Assembly (NCBI GenBank): GCA_964507325.1
Contig: CAZDQL010000006.1
Coordinates: 1 to 64,000, forward strand
DNA: 64,000 nt
DNA from: CAZDQL01 sp964507325
GTDB lineage: Bacteria; Planctomycetota; UBA1135; GCA-002686595
Direction of reading: 5' to 3'
The notes beneath the pieces were generated by a model. That model had not been told where the DNA came from, did not search any database, and saw only the letters and a program-made list of their open reading frames with translations. The translations under genes and the position numbers were made by a program. This document shows, one piece after another, positions 35,021-44,528 of the stretch (the first letter of the stretch is position 1; each line of letters opens with the position of its first letter).

Positions 35021-36442
35021 ATGACTCGGGAACTGGTGGCCAACTCCAACGTGGTGGAGATGGAATACGCGGTACGCGGTCCGATTCCGAAGCGGGCCGC
35101 GGAGATGGCGCGCGAGGGGCGCTCGATCATCCCCTGCAACATCGGCAACCCCCAGGCCCTGGGGCAGCGGCCGATCAGCTTCTACCGCCAGGTGCTCGGT
35201 CTCTTGGAGGACCCCTCGCGCATCGAGCGGGAACGCAGTCTCGCTCGTCTGGCTTCCAGCGCCGAGGAAGCGGAGGCCCTGTCGGAGTACGTGCTCGACT
35301 ACGGCGAGCGCATGCTGAACGAGTTGGGAACGGGACTCGGGGCCTACTCGGAGAGCAAGGGTCCAGCCTTCATTCGCCAGGCGGTGGCGCGCTTCATCGA
35401 CCGGCGCGACGGTGCCGGTGGGGCGCGGATCAGGCCCTCCGATCCGGAGGGCATCTTCCTCACCAACGGGGCCAGCGAGGCGGTCAAGAACGCCCTCGAG
35501 ATCCTGATCGCGGGCCCCGCTGACGGGGTGATGATCCCGATCCCCCAGTACCCGCTCTACTCCGCCGTCATCAAGCGCTGCGGAGGAGTGCAGGTCGACT
35601 ACTACCCCGACGAGGAGAGCGGCTGGACCCTGGAGCGCGGTGCGCTGGAGGAATCCCTCGCCGGAGCGCGCGCCAAGGGGGTGACGGTCAAGGCGATCGT
35701 CGTGATCAACCCCGGGAACCCCACCGGCGCGATCCTGCCGGTGGCCAGCGTGCGCGAGGTGATCGACTTCGCCGCGGAGCACGGATTGGTCGTCCTGGCG
35801 GACGAGGTCTACCAGGAGAACCTCTACGGCGGGGAGTTCGTCTCCTTCGCGCGGGCGCTGGGGGATCGAGAGGTGGCGCTCCTCAGCATGCACAGTGCCT
35901 CGAAGGGCTACTACGGCGAGTGCGGGCGGCGCGGAGGCTACGTGGAAGTGCGCAACCCTCCCGCGATCCAGGGCAGTGCAGTCGGGTTCCTCGAGCTCTT
36001 GGAGAAGCAGGCTTCGGTCAGCCTCTGCTCCACGACCACCGGTCAGGCCCTGATGTACCTGCTGGCGAGCCCTCCCGAGGAGGGGAGCGAGCCGCGGGCG
36101 CGCTTCGACGCCGAGCGGGAGGGGATCCTGAAGGCGCTCCACGACAAGGCCACGATGATCAAGGCCGCCTTCGCCGACATGCGGGGGGTCGAGTGTTTCG
36201 GTAAGGTGGGGGCGATGTACCTCTTCCCGCGGCTGGGAAGCCTGCCGGCGGGCACCACCGACTTCGACTATTGCATGAGCCTCCTGGAGCGCACCGGCCT
36301 GTGCACCGTCAACGGCGCGGGGTTCGGACAGGCGGCGGGCACCCAGCACCTGCGGATCGCGTTCCTGCCCGACGTCGACCTCCTGGAGCGGGTCTTGCCG
36401 AGATGGGTCGATTTCCACGACGAGTACCTGGGCGGCGCATGA
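35021..36442 (+). CDS. GPT-type alanine aminotransferase-like PLP enzyme
   Basis: The 473-residue protein follows eukaryote-type alanine aminotransferases closely: YAVRGPIPKRA near the start, NIGNPQALGQRPISFYRQVL, NPGNPTGA, and the PLP-lysine region HSASKGYYGECGRRGGYVE. It interconverts alanine/pyruvate and glutamate/2-oxoglutarate or close analogues. The Lys of SASKG is the Schiff-base residue. The stop overlaps the next start as ATGA (36439-36442). Gene order with an acyl-CoA dehydrogenase suggests branched amino-acid or alanine catabolism, but this is inferred. Confidence 0.92.
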   Translation: MTRELVANSNVVEMEYAVRGPIPKRAAEMAREGRSIIPCNIGNPQALGQRPISFYRQVLGLLEDPSRIERERSLARLASSAEEAEALSEYVLDYGERMLNELGTGLGAYSESKGPAFIRQAVARFIDRRDGAGGARIRPSDPEGIFLTNGASEAVKNALEILIAGPADGVMIPIPQYPLYSAVIKRCGGVQVDYYPDEESGWTLERGALEESLAGARAKGVTVKAIVVINPGNPTGAILPVASVREVIDFAAEHGLVVLADEVYQENLYGGEFVSFARALGDREVALLSMHSASKGYYGECGRRGGYVEVRNPPAIQGSAVGFLELLEKQASVSLCSTTTGQALMYLLASPPEEGSEPRARFDAEREGILKALHDKATMIKAAFADMRGVECFGKVGAMYLFPRLGSLPAGTTDFDYCMSLLERTGLCTVNGAGFGQAAGTQHLRIAFLPDVDLLERVLPRWVDFHDEYLGGA

Positions 36443-37314
36443 CCCGCCGCGGCGCGCACTCGATCGTCGCGTTGCTCCTGGTCGGCCCGTGGGCGCTCTC
36501 CTGCGGGGGCGGCGGTGAGGAGGGAGCGACGCAGGGCGGCGACACCACCCGGGCTCCCCAGGCGACCCCCGATCCGATCGACGCTGCCCTGGAGGTCTTC
36601 AAGGCTGCCCGCGGCAAGCACTGGCCCTCCCCGTCCCCGCGCATAGCCGGGATCTACCAGTCGATCTTCGCGCGGCAGTTCGCACACGCCGAGAAGCTGC
36701 TCGGGCAGGAAGCGCTGGAGCACCCTTCGAGCGCTCAGGTGACGCTGCTGCGCAGCGTGGTCCTCCTGTTCACCGCCCGCTACGCAGACGCGCGCCCCGG
36801 CTTCGAGCGCGTCCTCGAGGACGGCCCCACCTTCGGCGGCAGCGACATCGTCTTCCACTTCTACGGCACCTGCCTGATGCGTCTCGGCGAGGGTGAGCGC
36901 GCCGAGCGCGCCTACCGGGCGATGCTCGAGCTGCAGCCGGGACACGCGGAGACCCTGAAGTTCCTGGGCATCCTGGAGCTGGAACGGGGCAGACCCAAGG
37001 GCGCCCTGGTGTGGCTGGAGAAAGCGCTGGCCGCCTTCAAGGAGCTGGAGCGCACGACTGGGGTCGACATGGCGGTGCTGCGCGCCGAGGTGCGCACCAA
37101 CCTGGGGGAAGCCTACCTGCAATTGGACCAGTTGAAGCGGGCGCGACACAGCCTGCAGATCAGTATCAACTTGAACGCCAACAACTCGAAACCCCACTAC
37201 GTACTCTCCCGCGTGCTCACCCGTCAGGGAGACGGAGAGGGAGCCCGCCGCGCCATGCAGACCTACCGGCGCATGACCACCAAAGCGAATCCGCCCACAG
37301 GGGGACCGAGGTGA
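36439..37314 (+). CDS. TPR-repeat lipoprotein
   Basis: The 291-residue protein starts with a short signal and lipobox (ALSC near residue 20) followed by Gly/Glu-rich spacer. From about residue 60 come five or so tetratricopeptide-like helical pairs, e.g. FHFYGTCLMRLGEGERAERAY and NLGEAYLQLDQLKRARHSL. It is joined to the aminotransferase (4-base overlap) and to the next gene (GTGA overlap), so it is translated with the FG-GAP proteins and may be their partner on the membrane. Confidence 0.88.
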   Translation: MTRRGAHSIVALLLVGPWALSCGGGGEEGATQGGDTTRAPQATPDPIDAALEVFKAARGKHWPSPSPRIAGIYQSIFARQFAHAEKLLGQEALEHPSSAQVTLLRSVVLLFTARYADARPGFERVLEDGPTFGGSDIVFHFYGTCLMRLGEGERAERAYRAMLELQPGHAETLKFLGILELERGRPKGALVWLEKALAAFKELERTTGVDMAVLRAEVRTNLGEAYLQLDQLKRARHSLQISINLNANNSKPHYVLSRVLTRQGDGEGARRAMQTYRRMTTKANPPTGGPR

Positions 37315-38990
37315 AGGGCCTGACGACTGCATTGGGAGCTTGCGCCCTCCTCTCGGCCTGTTCCGCCGGGGACGCGGAGACCGTCTCCACGGGGCCGCTG
37401 CACTTCACCGACGTGACCGCGGAGACCGGCATCGACATGGTGGTCACCAGCGGGGTGAATCCACCCACGATGCTGCTGGAGGTCAAGGGCAGTGGCCTGG
37501 CGCTCATCGACTACGACGACGACGGGGATCTCGACGTCTTCGTGCCCAACGGCGCCACTCTGGAGGACCCGAACCAGGGGCCGGGGGCCCGCCTCTACCG
37601 CAACCTGGGAAACCTGCGCTTCGAGGACGTGACCGAGGAGGTGGGGATCACCTTCGCCCGCTGGGCCTACGGCACCTCCGTCGGCGACTACGACGGCAAC
37701 GGCTTCGACGACATCTACATCACCTGCTACGGCCCCAACGAGCTCCTGGCCAACCGGGGCGGCGAGCGCTTCGAGGAGGTCGGAGCCAAGGCGGGCGTGC
37801 GGGGAGACGTCTGGAGCTCGGGGTCCTCCTTCGGAGACATCGACCGGGATGGGGATCTCGACCTGTACGTCGTGAACTACGTCGAGCTGGACGCGGCCGG
37901 ACCGCGGCCCACCTCCAACTTCCTGGGGGCGCAGGTCTTTGCGGGCCCGATGGGCATGCCGGGGGTGGAGGACGTGCTCTACGAGAACCGGGGGGACGGC
38001 ACCTTCATCGACATCAGCGTGGCAGCGGGGATCCGCTCGCGGCCGGCCTCCTGGGGGCTGGGGGCGGTCATCCTGGACTTCGACGGGGACCACCAGCCCG
38101 ACATCTACGTGGGCAACGACTCCCAGCCCTCCTTCCTCTTTCGCGGCTTGGGTGAGGGTCGTTTCCAGGAGGTGGGCACCGCCAGGGGAATCGCGCTCAA
38201 CGAGGACGGCGCGGGGCAGGCGACGATGGGCATCGCGGTGGGGGACGTGGACGGCAGCGGGACGCCGGACGTGTTCACCACCAACTTCATGTACGACACG
38301 AACACCCTGCACGTGAACCTGGGAGGGCTGATCTTCGAGGACCGCACCAAGGCCTACGGCCTGTACCTGGACGGTCGCCCCTTCCTCTCCTGGACGACCG
38401 CCTTCTTCGACTTCGACCACGACGCCGACGAGGACCTGATCTTCTTCAACGGCCACATCTACCCGCGGGAGGTGTGCCGCGAGCACGGTTGGGGGTACGA
38501 CCAGACTCCCGTGCTGCACGTGCGCGACGGGCGCCGCTTCCGGCGCTGCCAGCCGGAGGAGGGGGGAGCCTGGCTGGCGGAACCGCACTGCGACCGCAGC
38601 GCCGCCTTCGGGGACCTGGACGGCGACGGGGACATCGACATGGCGGTCTGCGAGCGCAACGGACCCCTGCGCATCCTGCGCAACGACCGCGACGGGGGGG
38701 ACTGGCTGATCGTGGCCCTCGACGACCTGCGCCCCGGCCACGACCACCGCGGATTGGGGGCTCGCGTGTCGGTGCAGGCCGGATCGCGAGTGCAGCACCG
38801 CTGGATCGCCAGCGGCCTGGGCTTCCTCGCCGCCAGTCAGCCGATCGCCCACTTCGGTCTGCCCGCGGGCACGGAGTCGGTCGAGGTGGAGGTCACCTGG
38901 AGCGACGGGTGGCGACAGACCGTGAGCGACGTGCCGACGGGGGCGCTGCGGGTCGTGGAACGCAAGGTCAAGGTCGTGGAACGCAAGTGA
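37311..38990 (+). CDS. Exported FG-GAP/VCBS protein with ASPIC/UnbV domain (CRTAC1-like)
   Basis: A 559-residue lipoprotein (lipobox LSAC near residue 17). The body has at least six Asp-rich calcium-type loops such as DYDDDGDLDVF, DIDRDGDLDLY and DLDGDGDIDMAV, arranged as a beta propeller. The last 80 residues, from GARVSVQAGSRVQHRW to VTWSDGWRQTV, are an ASPIC/UnbV domain. Start GTG 37311 overlaps the previous stop. The family's role is unknown; surface binding or assembly is plausible. The end contains a 21-base tandem duplication. Confidence 0.93.
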   Translation: MKGLTTALGACALLSACSAGDAETVSTGPLHFTDVTAETGIDMVVTSGVNPPTMLLEVKGSGLALIDYDDDGDLDVFVPNGATLEDPNQGPGARLYRNLGNLRFEDVTEEVGITFARWAYGTSVGDYDGNGFDDIYITCYGPNELLANRGGERFEEVGAKAGVRGDVWSSGSSFGDIDRDGDLDLYVVNYVELDAAGPRPTSNFLGAQVFAGPMGMPGVEDVLYENRGDGTFIDISVAAGIRSRPASWGLGAVILDFDGDHQPDIYVGNDSQPSFLFRGLGEGRFQEVGTARGIALNEDGAGQATMGIAVGDVDGSGTPDVFTTNFMYDTNTLHVNLGGLIFEDRTKAYGLYLDGRPFLSWTTAFFDFDHDADEDLIFFNGHIYPREVCREHGWGYDQTPVLHVRDGRRFRRCQPEEGGAWLAEPHCDRSAAFGDLDGDGDIDMAVCERNGPLRILRNDRDGGDWLIVALDDLRPGHDHRGLGARVSVQAGSRVQHRWIASGLGFLAASQPIAHFGLPAGTESVEVEVTWSDGWRQTVSDVPTGALRVVERKVKVVERK

Positions 38991-38998
38991 GGTCCGTC

Positions 38999-41900
38999 AT
39001 GGGGATCACCTCCCGCGCGAGGTTGGCCGGCGTGCTGCTCGTGATCGCCGGAGTGCTGTTCTTGGGCGTCCGCTGTGGCTCTTCGACGGGAGACAGCGCC
39101 CAGGATCCCTGGCGCGTGCAGGACGAGTTCGTGCGCGCGGTGAACCAGGGGATCTACCTGATGGAGCGCTACGAGTACGCGTCGGCGGCGGAGGCCTTCG
39201 GCCGTGCGCTGGAGCTCTCCCCCGACTCGATCGAGGCGCGCCTGCGCCTGGCCTTCGCCGAGTCGAACAACCCCCCCGCCGACGGCGACGCCGGGCGCGC
39301 CGAGAGGTTGCTCGACGAGGTGCTGGAGCGGGATCCCTCCAACGTCCAGGCGCTCTACCTGCGGGGGATCCTGTACGTGAACGCGGGCGAGTCGCTGGCA
39401 GCGCTGCCGCTCCTCGAGCAGGTGGTGGAGCTCGAGCCCCACGACGCCTTCGCCTGGTACGTCCTGGCGCGGGCCAAGCGGCTCGGCGGTGCCGATGGGG
39501 AGGTGGAGCTCAGGCGCGCCATCGAGGAGTGCCCCACCCTGGCGGGGGCCTGGTACGACCTCTTCCGGGTCGTGAGTGGCCGCGGCGAGGAGGAGCAGGC
39601 GTTGCAGCTCCTGGAGCACTTCCAGGAGCTGCAGGAGAGCCGCTTCAAGGTCGAGGTCTCCCTTCCCAAGTACCGCCGCATGGGCCCCCTGGGGGTGGTC
39701 CACCCCCTGCCCGTCGCGCAGCGAGCGGCGCTGGCGCCGGCGAGCCTCTCCTTCGGCGCGCCGCGCACGATCCTGGAAGGGCTCGCGCAGCGGGAGCAGC
39801 AGGGTCGGGCGGGCCTGGTGCTCGCCGCGGGGGATCTGGACGGAGACGGGGATCTGGACCTGGCCACCCTGGGGACGCGGCCGGAGGGTGGGACGGGTCT
39901 GCTGGTGGCGCGCAACGAGGGGGCGTCGGGCTTCGTCGCCCAACCGGTGGAGGGCGTGGAGAACGCCCGGGCGGTGGCCCTGGGGGACGTCGACAACGAC
40001 GGCGACCTGGACCTCTTCGTCGCCTGTGAGGGACCCAACCACCTGTACCTCGGGGCGGGGGACGGGAGCTTCACCGACGTGAGCGCCACGGCTGGGGTGG
40101 CCGGGCCGTCGGAGGCGGTCTCGTCCAGCGCGGTCTTCCTCGACGCGGACCACGACTCCGACCTCGACCTCTACGTCTGCAACCGGGCCGACGCCGAGGG
40201 GAGCCCGATCGCCAACCAGCTCCTGCGCAACAACTCCGACGGCACCTTCGTCGACGTGGCCGCCGAGGTCGGCGCCGAGTGCGCCTCGGTCGCGAGCCTC
40301 TCCCTGGCGCCGATCGATCTGGACGACGACCGCGACACCGACCTGGTGGTCTTCAACGAGGGGGCCGCGGTCACCTTCCTGGAGAACGCACTGCACGACG
40401 GGTATCGGGAGTGGGAGGTGGCCGCGGCCCCTCTGGCAGGCGCAGGCGGTGGCGTCGCGCAGGACTTCGACGGGGACGGCCTGCCGGATCTGGCGCTCTT
40501 CGCCCACGGCGACGAGCCGGGACGACTCCACCTGAGCCAGGGACGGGGGCGGCTCTCCTCCGGGAGCGCCCTCGAGGGCGCTCCTCGCGGCGCGGCGCGC
40601 GTGGGCGACTTCGACCTGGACGGCGACCTGGATCTGGCCACCCTCGGCGACGGGTTGCGGCTCTGGCGCAACGACGGGAGCGGGGGGTTCGCGCCCCTGG
40701 GGACCGTCGGTCCCGCGGGGGACGAGCTCGTCGACCTGACCGGGGACGGGGTGGTCGATCTCCTGGCCCTGGAAGCAGCGGGCGCGGGGCCGGCGGCCCT
40801 GGTATTGCGCCCCGGCGAGCTGACTCCGCCCGCCCATTGGCTGGCGCTGGAGGTCACGGGCAAGCTCCACACGCCCCAGAGCATGCGCAGCCCCAAAAGC
40901 GGCTTCGGCACCAAGGTGCGCGTCCAATGCGGGGTGCACGGCCAGGTCCTCACCCACACCGGGCTGGCCGGCGGGTTGGGGCAGTCGTGCCGGGCGCTGC
41001 GCTTCGGCCTCGACGGCGCCGATCGCAGCGACTACGTCATGTTGCGCTGGCCCGATGGGATCACCCAGAGCGAGACGGACCTGGCCTGCGACCAGCGGCA
41101 CGTCCTGCCGGAGGTGCAGCGCAAGCCGGACAGCTGTCCCATGCTCTTCGCCTGGAACGGCGAGCGCTTCGCCTTCGTGGGGGACTTCGCCGGCATCGGG
41201 GGCATGGGCTACTACGCGGGCCCCGGCGCTCCGCCACCCCCGGTGGCCAAGGAGCTGGTGCGCATCGACGGCGCCGCCCTGGTGGCGCGGGACGGGCGCT
41301 TCGAGCTGCGCGTCGGCGAGCCGATGCAGGAGGTGGCCTACGTGGACCGCCTCGAGCTACTCGCCGTCGACCACCCCGAGGGGATCGAGGTGCAGCCGGA
41401 CGAGCGCATGGTGGTGGGGGGGGCGCCGCCCAGCCAGGAGCTCCTGGCGCTCGGGGAGCCCCTCTTCCCCGCACGCGCCACGGGGATCGACGGCCCGATC
41501 CCGATCGCGAACCTGCGCCACGCGGACCGGCGCTACGCCTACGAGCCGCTGCGCGACCGGCGCTTCGTGGGCTACTGCGAGCCCCACCAGCTCGTCCTGG
41601 ACTTCGGCGCCGAGCTGGCGCAGCTCGATCCGGAGCGTCCGACCTACCTCCTGATCGACGGCAGCCTCGAATTCCCCTACTCCCAGACCAACTTCGCCGC
41701 GCTCCAGGCGGGGGTCACCTGGGACCCGCCCCGGGTGGAGCTCTGCCCCCAGGGGGGGGAGTGGCGGACTGTGGTGGCGGACGCCGGAGCGCCGGGGGGG
41801 CTGCACCGCACCATCGCGATCGACCTCGGCGACGAGCTCCCCGCGGGTCCCTGCGCCCTGCGCCTGACGACCAACCTCGAGGTCTACTACGACCGCGCCT

Positions 41901-42397
41901 TCATCGCCCAGGACCGCGGTCGGAGCCAGCTCGAGGTGCGGACGGTTCCCCTGGTGAGTGCCGAGCTGCGGCGTTTGGGCTTCCCGAAGGAGTACTCCCC
42001 CGACGGGGGGCACCCCATCCTCTACGACTACGACAGCGTGCAGCCCACCTGCGATCTGCAGAGGCTGCCCGGGCGCTACACGCGCTACGGGCCCGTGGAG
42101 GAGCTGCTGGTCGAGTTCGACGACCTCTACGCGGTCATGGCGACGGGGGACGAGATCGCGGTCGAGTACGACGCCGAGGTCCTCCCGGAGCTGGTCGAGG
42201 GATTCGCACGCACGTACGTCCTGGTCTCCCACGCCTACTGCAAGGATCTGGACCTGCACAGCGTCGGCCCGCGGGCGGTCGCGCCGCTCCCCTTCCGCGG
42301 CATGAGCAACTACCCCTACCCCGCCGGGGAGTGCTATCCGACCGACGAGCTCCACCGGCGTTTCCTGGAGGAGTACAACACCCGCACGGTCCGCTGA
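38999..42397 (+). CDS. Very large TPR + FG-GAP + ASPIC/UnbV exported protein
   Basis: The 1132-residue protein has an N-terminal membrane or signal segment (about 8-25), TPR units (about 40-220), a VCBS/FG-GAP propeller (about 265-600, e.g. DLDGDGDLDLATL, DVDNDGDLDLFVA), an ASPIC/UnbV domain ending near residue 700 (VMLRWPDGITQSE), and about 430 residues of beta-rich sequence beginning with SCPMLFAWNGERFAFVGDF. That last region is not a domain I can name, but the whole architecture echoes large Planctomycete and Acidobacterial proteins. It follows the CRTAC1-like gene by 8 bases and completes a three-gene exported set. Confidence 0.92.
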   Translation: MGITSRARLAGVLLVIAGVLFLGVRCGSSTGDSAQDPWRVQDEFVRAVNQGIYLMERYEYASAAEAFGRALELSPDSIEARLRLAFAESNNPPADGDAGRAERLLDEVLERDPSNVQALYLRGILYVNAGESLAALPLLEQVVELEPHDAFAWYVLARAKRLGGADGEVELRRAIEECPTLAGAWYDLFRVVSGRGEEEQALQLLEHFQELQESRFKVEVSLPKYRRMGPLGVVHPLPVAQRAALAPASLSFGAPRTILEGLAQREQQGRAGLVLAAGDLDGDGDLDLATLGTRPEGGTGLLVARNEGASGFVAQPVEGVENARAVALGDVDNDGDLDLFVACEGPNHLYLGAGDGSFTDVSATAGVAGPSEAVSSSAVFLDADHDSDLDLYVCNRADAEGSPIANQLLRNNSDGTFVDVAAEVGAECASVASLSLAPIDLDDDRDTDLVVFNEGAAVTFLENALHDGYREWEVAAAPLAGAGGGVAQDFDGDGLPDLALFAHGDEPGRLHLSQGRGRLSSGSALEGAPRGAARVGDFDLDGDLDLATLGDGLRLWRNDGSGGFAPLGTVGPAGDELVDLTGDGVVDLLALEAAGAGPAALVLRPGELTPPAHWLALEVTGKLHTPQSMRSPKSGFGTKVRVQCGVHGQVLTHTGLAGGLGQSCRALRFGLDGADRSDYVMLRWPDGITQSETDLACDQRHVLPEVQRKPDSCPMLFAWNGERFAFVGDFAGIGGMGYYAGPGAPPPPVAKELVRIDGAALVARDGRFELRVGEPMQEVAYVDRLELLAVDHPEGIEVQPDERMVVGGAPPSQELLALGEPLFPARATGIDGPIPIANLRHADRRYAYEPLRDRRFVGYCEPHQLVLDFGAELAQLDPERPTYLLIDGSLEFPYSQTNFAALQAGVTWDPPRVELCPQGGEWRTVVADAGAPGGLHRTIAIDLGDELPAGPCALRLTTNLEVYYDRAFIAQDRGRSQLEVRTVPLVSAELRRLGFPKEYSPDGGHPILYDYDSVQPTCDLQRLPGRYTRYGPVEELLVEFDDLYAVMATGDEIAVEYDAEVLPELVEGFARTYVLVSHAYCKDLDLHSVGPRAVAPLPFRGMSNYPYPAGECYPTDELHRRFLEEYNTRTVR

Positions 42398-42413
42398 GAA
42401 CCTGCGCGCTGCC

Positions 42414-43127
42414 TCACTCCGGCCCCAGGAGGGAGCGCAGCCGGGGCCACTCCTCTCCGAACCACTCGCGGCGTTGGGCGATGCGGGCGGTCAAGTCCGT
42501 CGGGTCCGGCGCCTGGGCCGGAGGGAGGTCCCCGCGGGCGATCCAGTCGCGCAGTACGAAGAGGTCGTTCAGCTTGCCGAGTCGCTCGCTGAGGTCCTTG
42601 ATGCGCTCGTCCGGGATTCCCAGCCAATCGCAGGCGTAGCGCAGCCGGCGCACGCGACGGCGGAAGGCGTGCACCTCCCCCTCCGGCCCCTCGAGCCAGT
42701 CGAGGCCGCTGCCGTCGGAGAGGACGCGCCGCCGCCAGCGCGCCGTGCGGCCCTCGGCGCGGGCGCGGGGCAGGGGGGGGTGCGCAGCGAGGGCGGTGAG
42801 CAGGACCGCCAGTCGAGGATCGTGCAGGGCAGCGAGCAGGCCCCGCCGCGCGTCGCGCCAGCGATCGGCCAGGTGGCGCAGGAACTCCGGGGGGCCGCCG
42901 AGGGCGATAAGGACGTCGAGATCCCGCACGGGTCCGGCGGCGTCGCGCAGCCAGCGCAGCTCATCATCCAACGGCGAGCGCCGGTCGAGACGCAGCCAGA
43001 CGCGCAGACGCGCCGCCGCCACCCGCAACTGGTGGACCCCCTCCGGGTCCTGACCCGCCTCGGCGATCGGCAGGTGGCGGCGGAGATGATCCAGCCACGG
43101 GGTGGAGGGGATGGGGTCGGGGTTCAT
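42414..43127 (-). CDS. CHAD-domain protein
   Basis: The 237-residue protein is a CHAD four-helix repeat with its conserved His/Arg lines: VHQLRVAAARLRVWLRL in the first half and VHAFRRRVRRLRYACDWLG in the second. CHAD proteins bind inorganic polyphosphate through basic surfaces. No CYTH or polyphosphate kinase domain is attached or adjacent. It is 33 bases downstream of msrBA on the same strand and may be co-transcribed. Confidence 0.92.
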   Translation of the reverse strand: MNPDPIPSTPWLDHLRRHLPIAEAGQDPEGVHQLRVAAARLRVWLRLDRRSPLDDELRWLRDAAGPVRDLDVLIALGGPPEFLRHLADRWRDARRGLLAALHDPRLAVLLTALAAHPPLPRARAEGRTARWRRRVLSDGSGLDWLEGPEGEVHAFRRRVRRLRYACDWLGIPDERIKDLSERLGKLNDLFVLRDWIARGDLPPAQAPDPTDLTARIAQRREWFGEEWPRLRSLLGPE

Positions 43128-43160
43128 CTGCTCCTGGCCGGTGGTCTTGAGGAGATCGGG

Positions 43161-44084
43161 CTAGAGGCCACAGGAGCCGCCGTGCCGAGCGTGGTAGTCC
43201 TGGTGGTAGGCCTCCGCCTCGTAGAAGGGACCGGCGGGTTCGACGACGGTGACGATCGGCCGCCCCGGGAAGGCTCCCTGGGACTCGAGCTTCGCGATCC
43301 ACTCCTGCGCCAGCTCGCGCTGCTCATCACTGGTGGTGAAGATCGCGGAGCGGTACTGGCTGCCCACGTCGGGGCCCTGGCGGTTCGGTGTGGTCGGGTC
43401 GTGGATGGCGAAGAAGCGTTGCAGCAGCTGACGGTAGGTGACTCGAGTGGGATCGAAGACGACCTTGACGGTCTCGGCATGGCCGGTCTGGCCGGAACAG
43501 ACCTCTTCGTAGGTGGGGTCGACCTGCTCCCCGCCCTGGTAGCCGCTCACCGCGTCGAGCACCCCGCGGGTCTTGCCGAAGGCGTCCTCGACCCCCCAGA
43601 AGCACCCCCCCGCGAAGTAGGCTACCTCGGTCTCGGCGGCGTGGAAGCGCAGGGCGGCGGAGTTCAGGCAGAAGCGCAGACCGGTGGGCTGGGGGCCGTC
43701 GGGGAAGACGTGCCCCAGGTGAGCGTCGCAGCGGCGGCAAGCGATCTCGGTGCGCAGCACCCCGAGGCTCTCGTCGCGGCGCTCGCGGATGTGATCGGGG
43801 TCGAAGGGGGTGAAGAAGCTGGGCCAGCCGCTGCCCGAGGTGAACTTGTGCTGGCTGGAGAAGAGGGGCAGGTCGCAGACCACGCAGGCGTAGGTCCCCT
43901 CCTCCTGGTTGTGGAGCAGCAGTCCGCATCCGGGCTGCTCGGTGCCTCGGGACTGGGTGACGCGACGTTCCTCGGGGGTGAGTCGGGCGCACAGCTCAGC
44001 GATCCGCTCGGGCTCGAGGGGGGTCAGGTCGTATCCGGACGAGGAGCGCAGCGGCGGCTCCCCGGGGACTTGGGGGTCGGACAT
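43161..44084 (-). CDS. msrBA: Bifunctional methionine sulfoxide reductase, MsrB-MsrA order
   Basis: The 307-residue fusion carries MsrB first: zinc pairs CVVC and CRRC, substrate loop SGSGWPSFF and catalytic Cys in RFCLNSAALRF. MsrA follows from about residue 155, with catalytic Cys in YFAGGCFWGVEDAFG and GYQGGEQVDPTYEEVCSG. It reduces R- and S-methionine sulfoxide. There is no signal peptide, so it is cytoplasmic. The ATG at 44084 starts the MsrB lead; upstream in-frame sequence is Arg/Pro-rich and divergent from the small gene at 44251. Confidence 0.95.
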   Translation of the reverse strand: MSDPQVPGEPPLRSSSGYDLTPLEPERIAELCARLTPEERRVTQSRGTEQPGCGLLLHNQEEGTYACVVCDLPLFSSQHKFTSGSGWPSFFTPFDPDHIRERRDESLGVLRTEIACRRCDAHLGHVFPDGPQPTGLRFCLNSAALRFHAAETEVAYFAGGCFWGVEDAFGKTRGVLDAVSGYQGGEQVDPTYEEVCSGQTGHAETVKVVFDPTRVTYRQLLQRFFAIHDPTTPNRQGPDVGSQYRSAIFTTSDEQRELAQEWIAKLESQGAFPGRPIVTVVEPAGPFYEAEAYHQDYHARHGGSCGL

Positions 44085-44215
44085 GGCTAGGACCTCCGCG
44101 ACGGGAGGCTGGGCGGGCAGATCCGGCCGGCAGGCCGCCAGGAGTGGGGCCCGACCAGGGTGGGGAGGAGGGATCGCAAGACCCGGCGATGCTATCCTGC
44201 GGCACACGAGGCGGG

Positions 44216-44221
44216 TAGACT
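44216..44221 (+). promoter_or_regulatory. Candidate -10 box (TAGACT) of the small gene at 44251
   Basis: TAGACT lies 29 bases before the GTG at 44251 and matches the box upstream of 59465. A TATCCT stands 17 bases further upstream (44193-44198). Position and repetition are the only support. Confidence 0.35.
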
Positions 44222-44250
44222 CGCCTCTGTACTCCCGAGAGGCCACCGAC

Positions 44251-44514
44251 GTGCCCCGCATCCACAACAAGACCCGCCGTCCCCTGAAGGTTCCGCTGCC
44301 CCAGGGCAAGGTGCTGCGGCTGGCCCCCCTCAAGAGCGGCGACGTCACCGCCAAGGCCCTGCAGCACGCCCCCCTCATGGCGCTGGTGGAGGCGGGCGAG
44401 ATCGAGATCGAGGGGGAGGAGCGCGGTGGGCAGTTCGGATCCTCCTCCAGCGGCATCTCGCCGGCGACCTCCCACGACCCGGATCGCACCATCCGGCGCA
44501 CCGGAGACGGTTGA
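44251..44514 (+). CDS. Small protein of unknown function
   Basis: The 87-residue protein begins at GTG 44251, with GAGAGG about 9 bases upstream. Residues 1-55 are ordered and basic (PRIHNKTRRPLKVPLPQG, then KVLRLAPLKSGDVTAKAL); the rest is Gly/Ser-rich and probably disordered. It has no recognised domain, signal or membrane helix. The longer open frame upstream crosses the msrBA promoter region and is unlikely to be coding. Function unknown. Confidence 0.65.
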   Translation: MPRIHNKTRRPLKVPLPQGKVLRLAPLKSGDVTAKALQHAPLMALVEAGEIEIEGEERGGQFGSSSSGISPATSHDPDRTIRRTGDG

Positions 44515-44528
44515 CCCGCGCCAGCGCC

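Noticed and set aside
38951..38987. 16-base direct repeat at the end of the CRTAC1-like gene as a recombination or attachment site
   Set aside because: The copies are 21 bases apart, in frame and encode VVERK twice; a simple codon-level duplication explains it.
42398..42413. Rho-independent terminator between convergent genes
   Set aside because: The gap is only 16 bases and has no stem followed by a T run; the same holds for the other convergent gaps.
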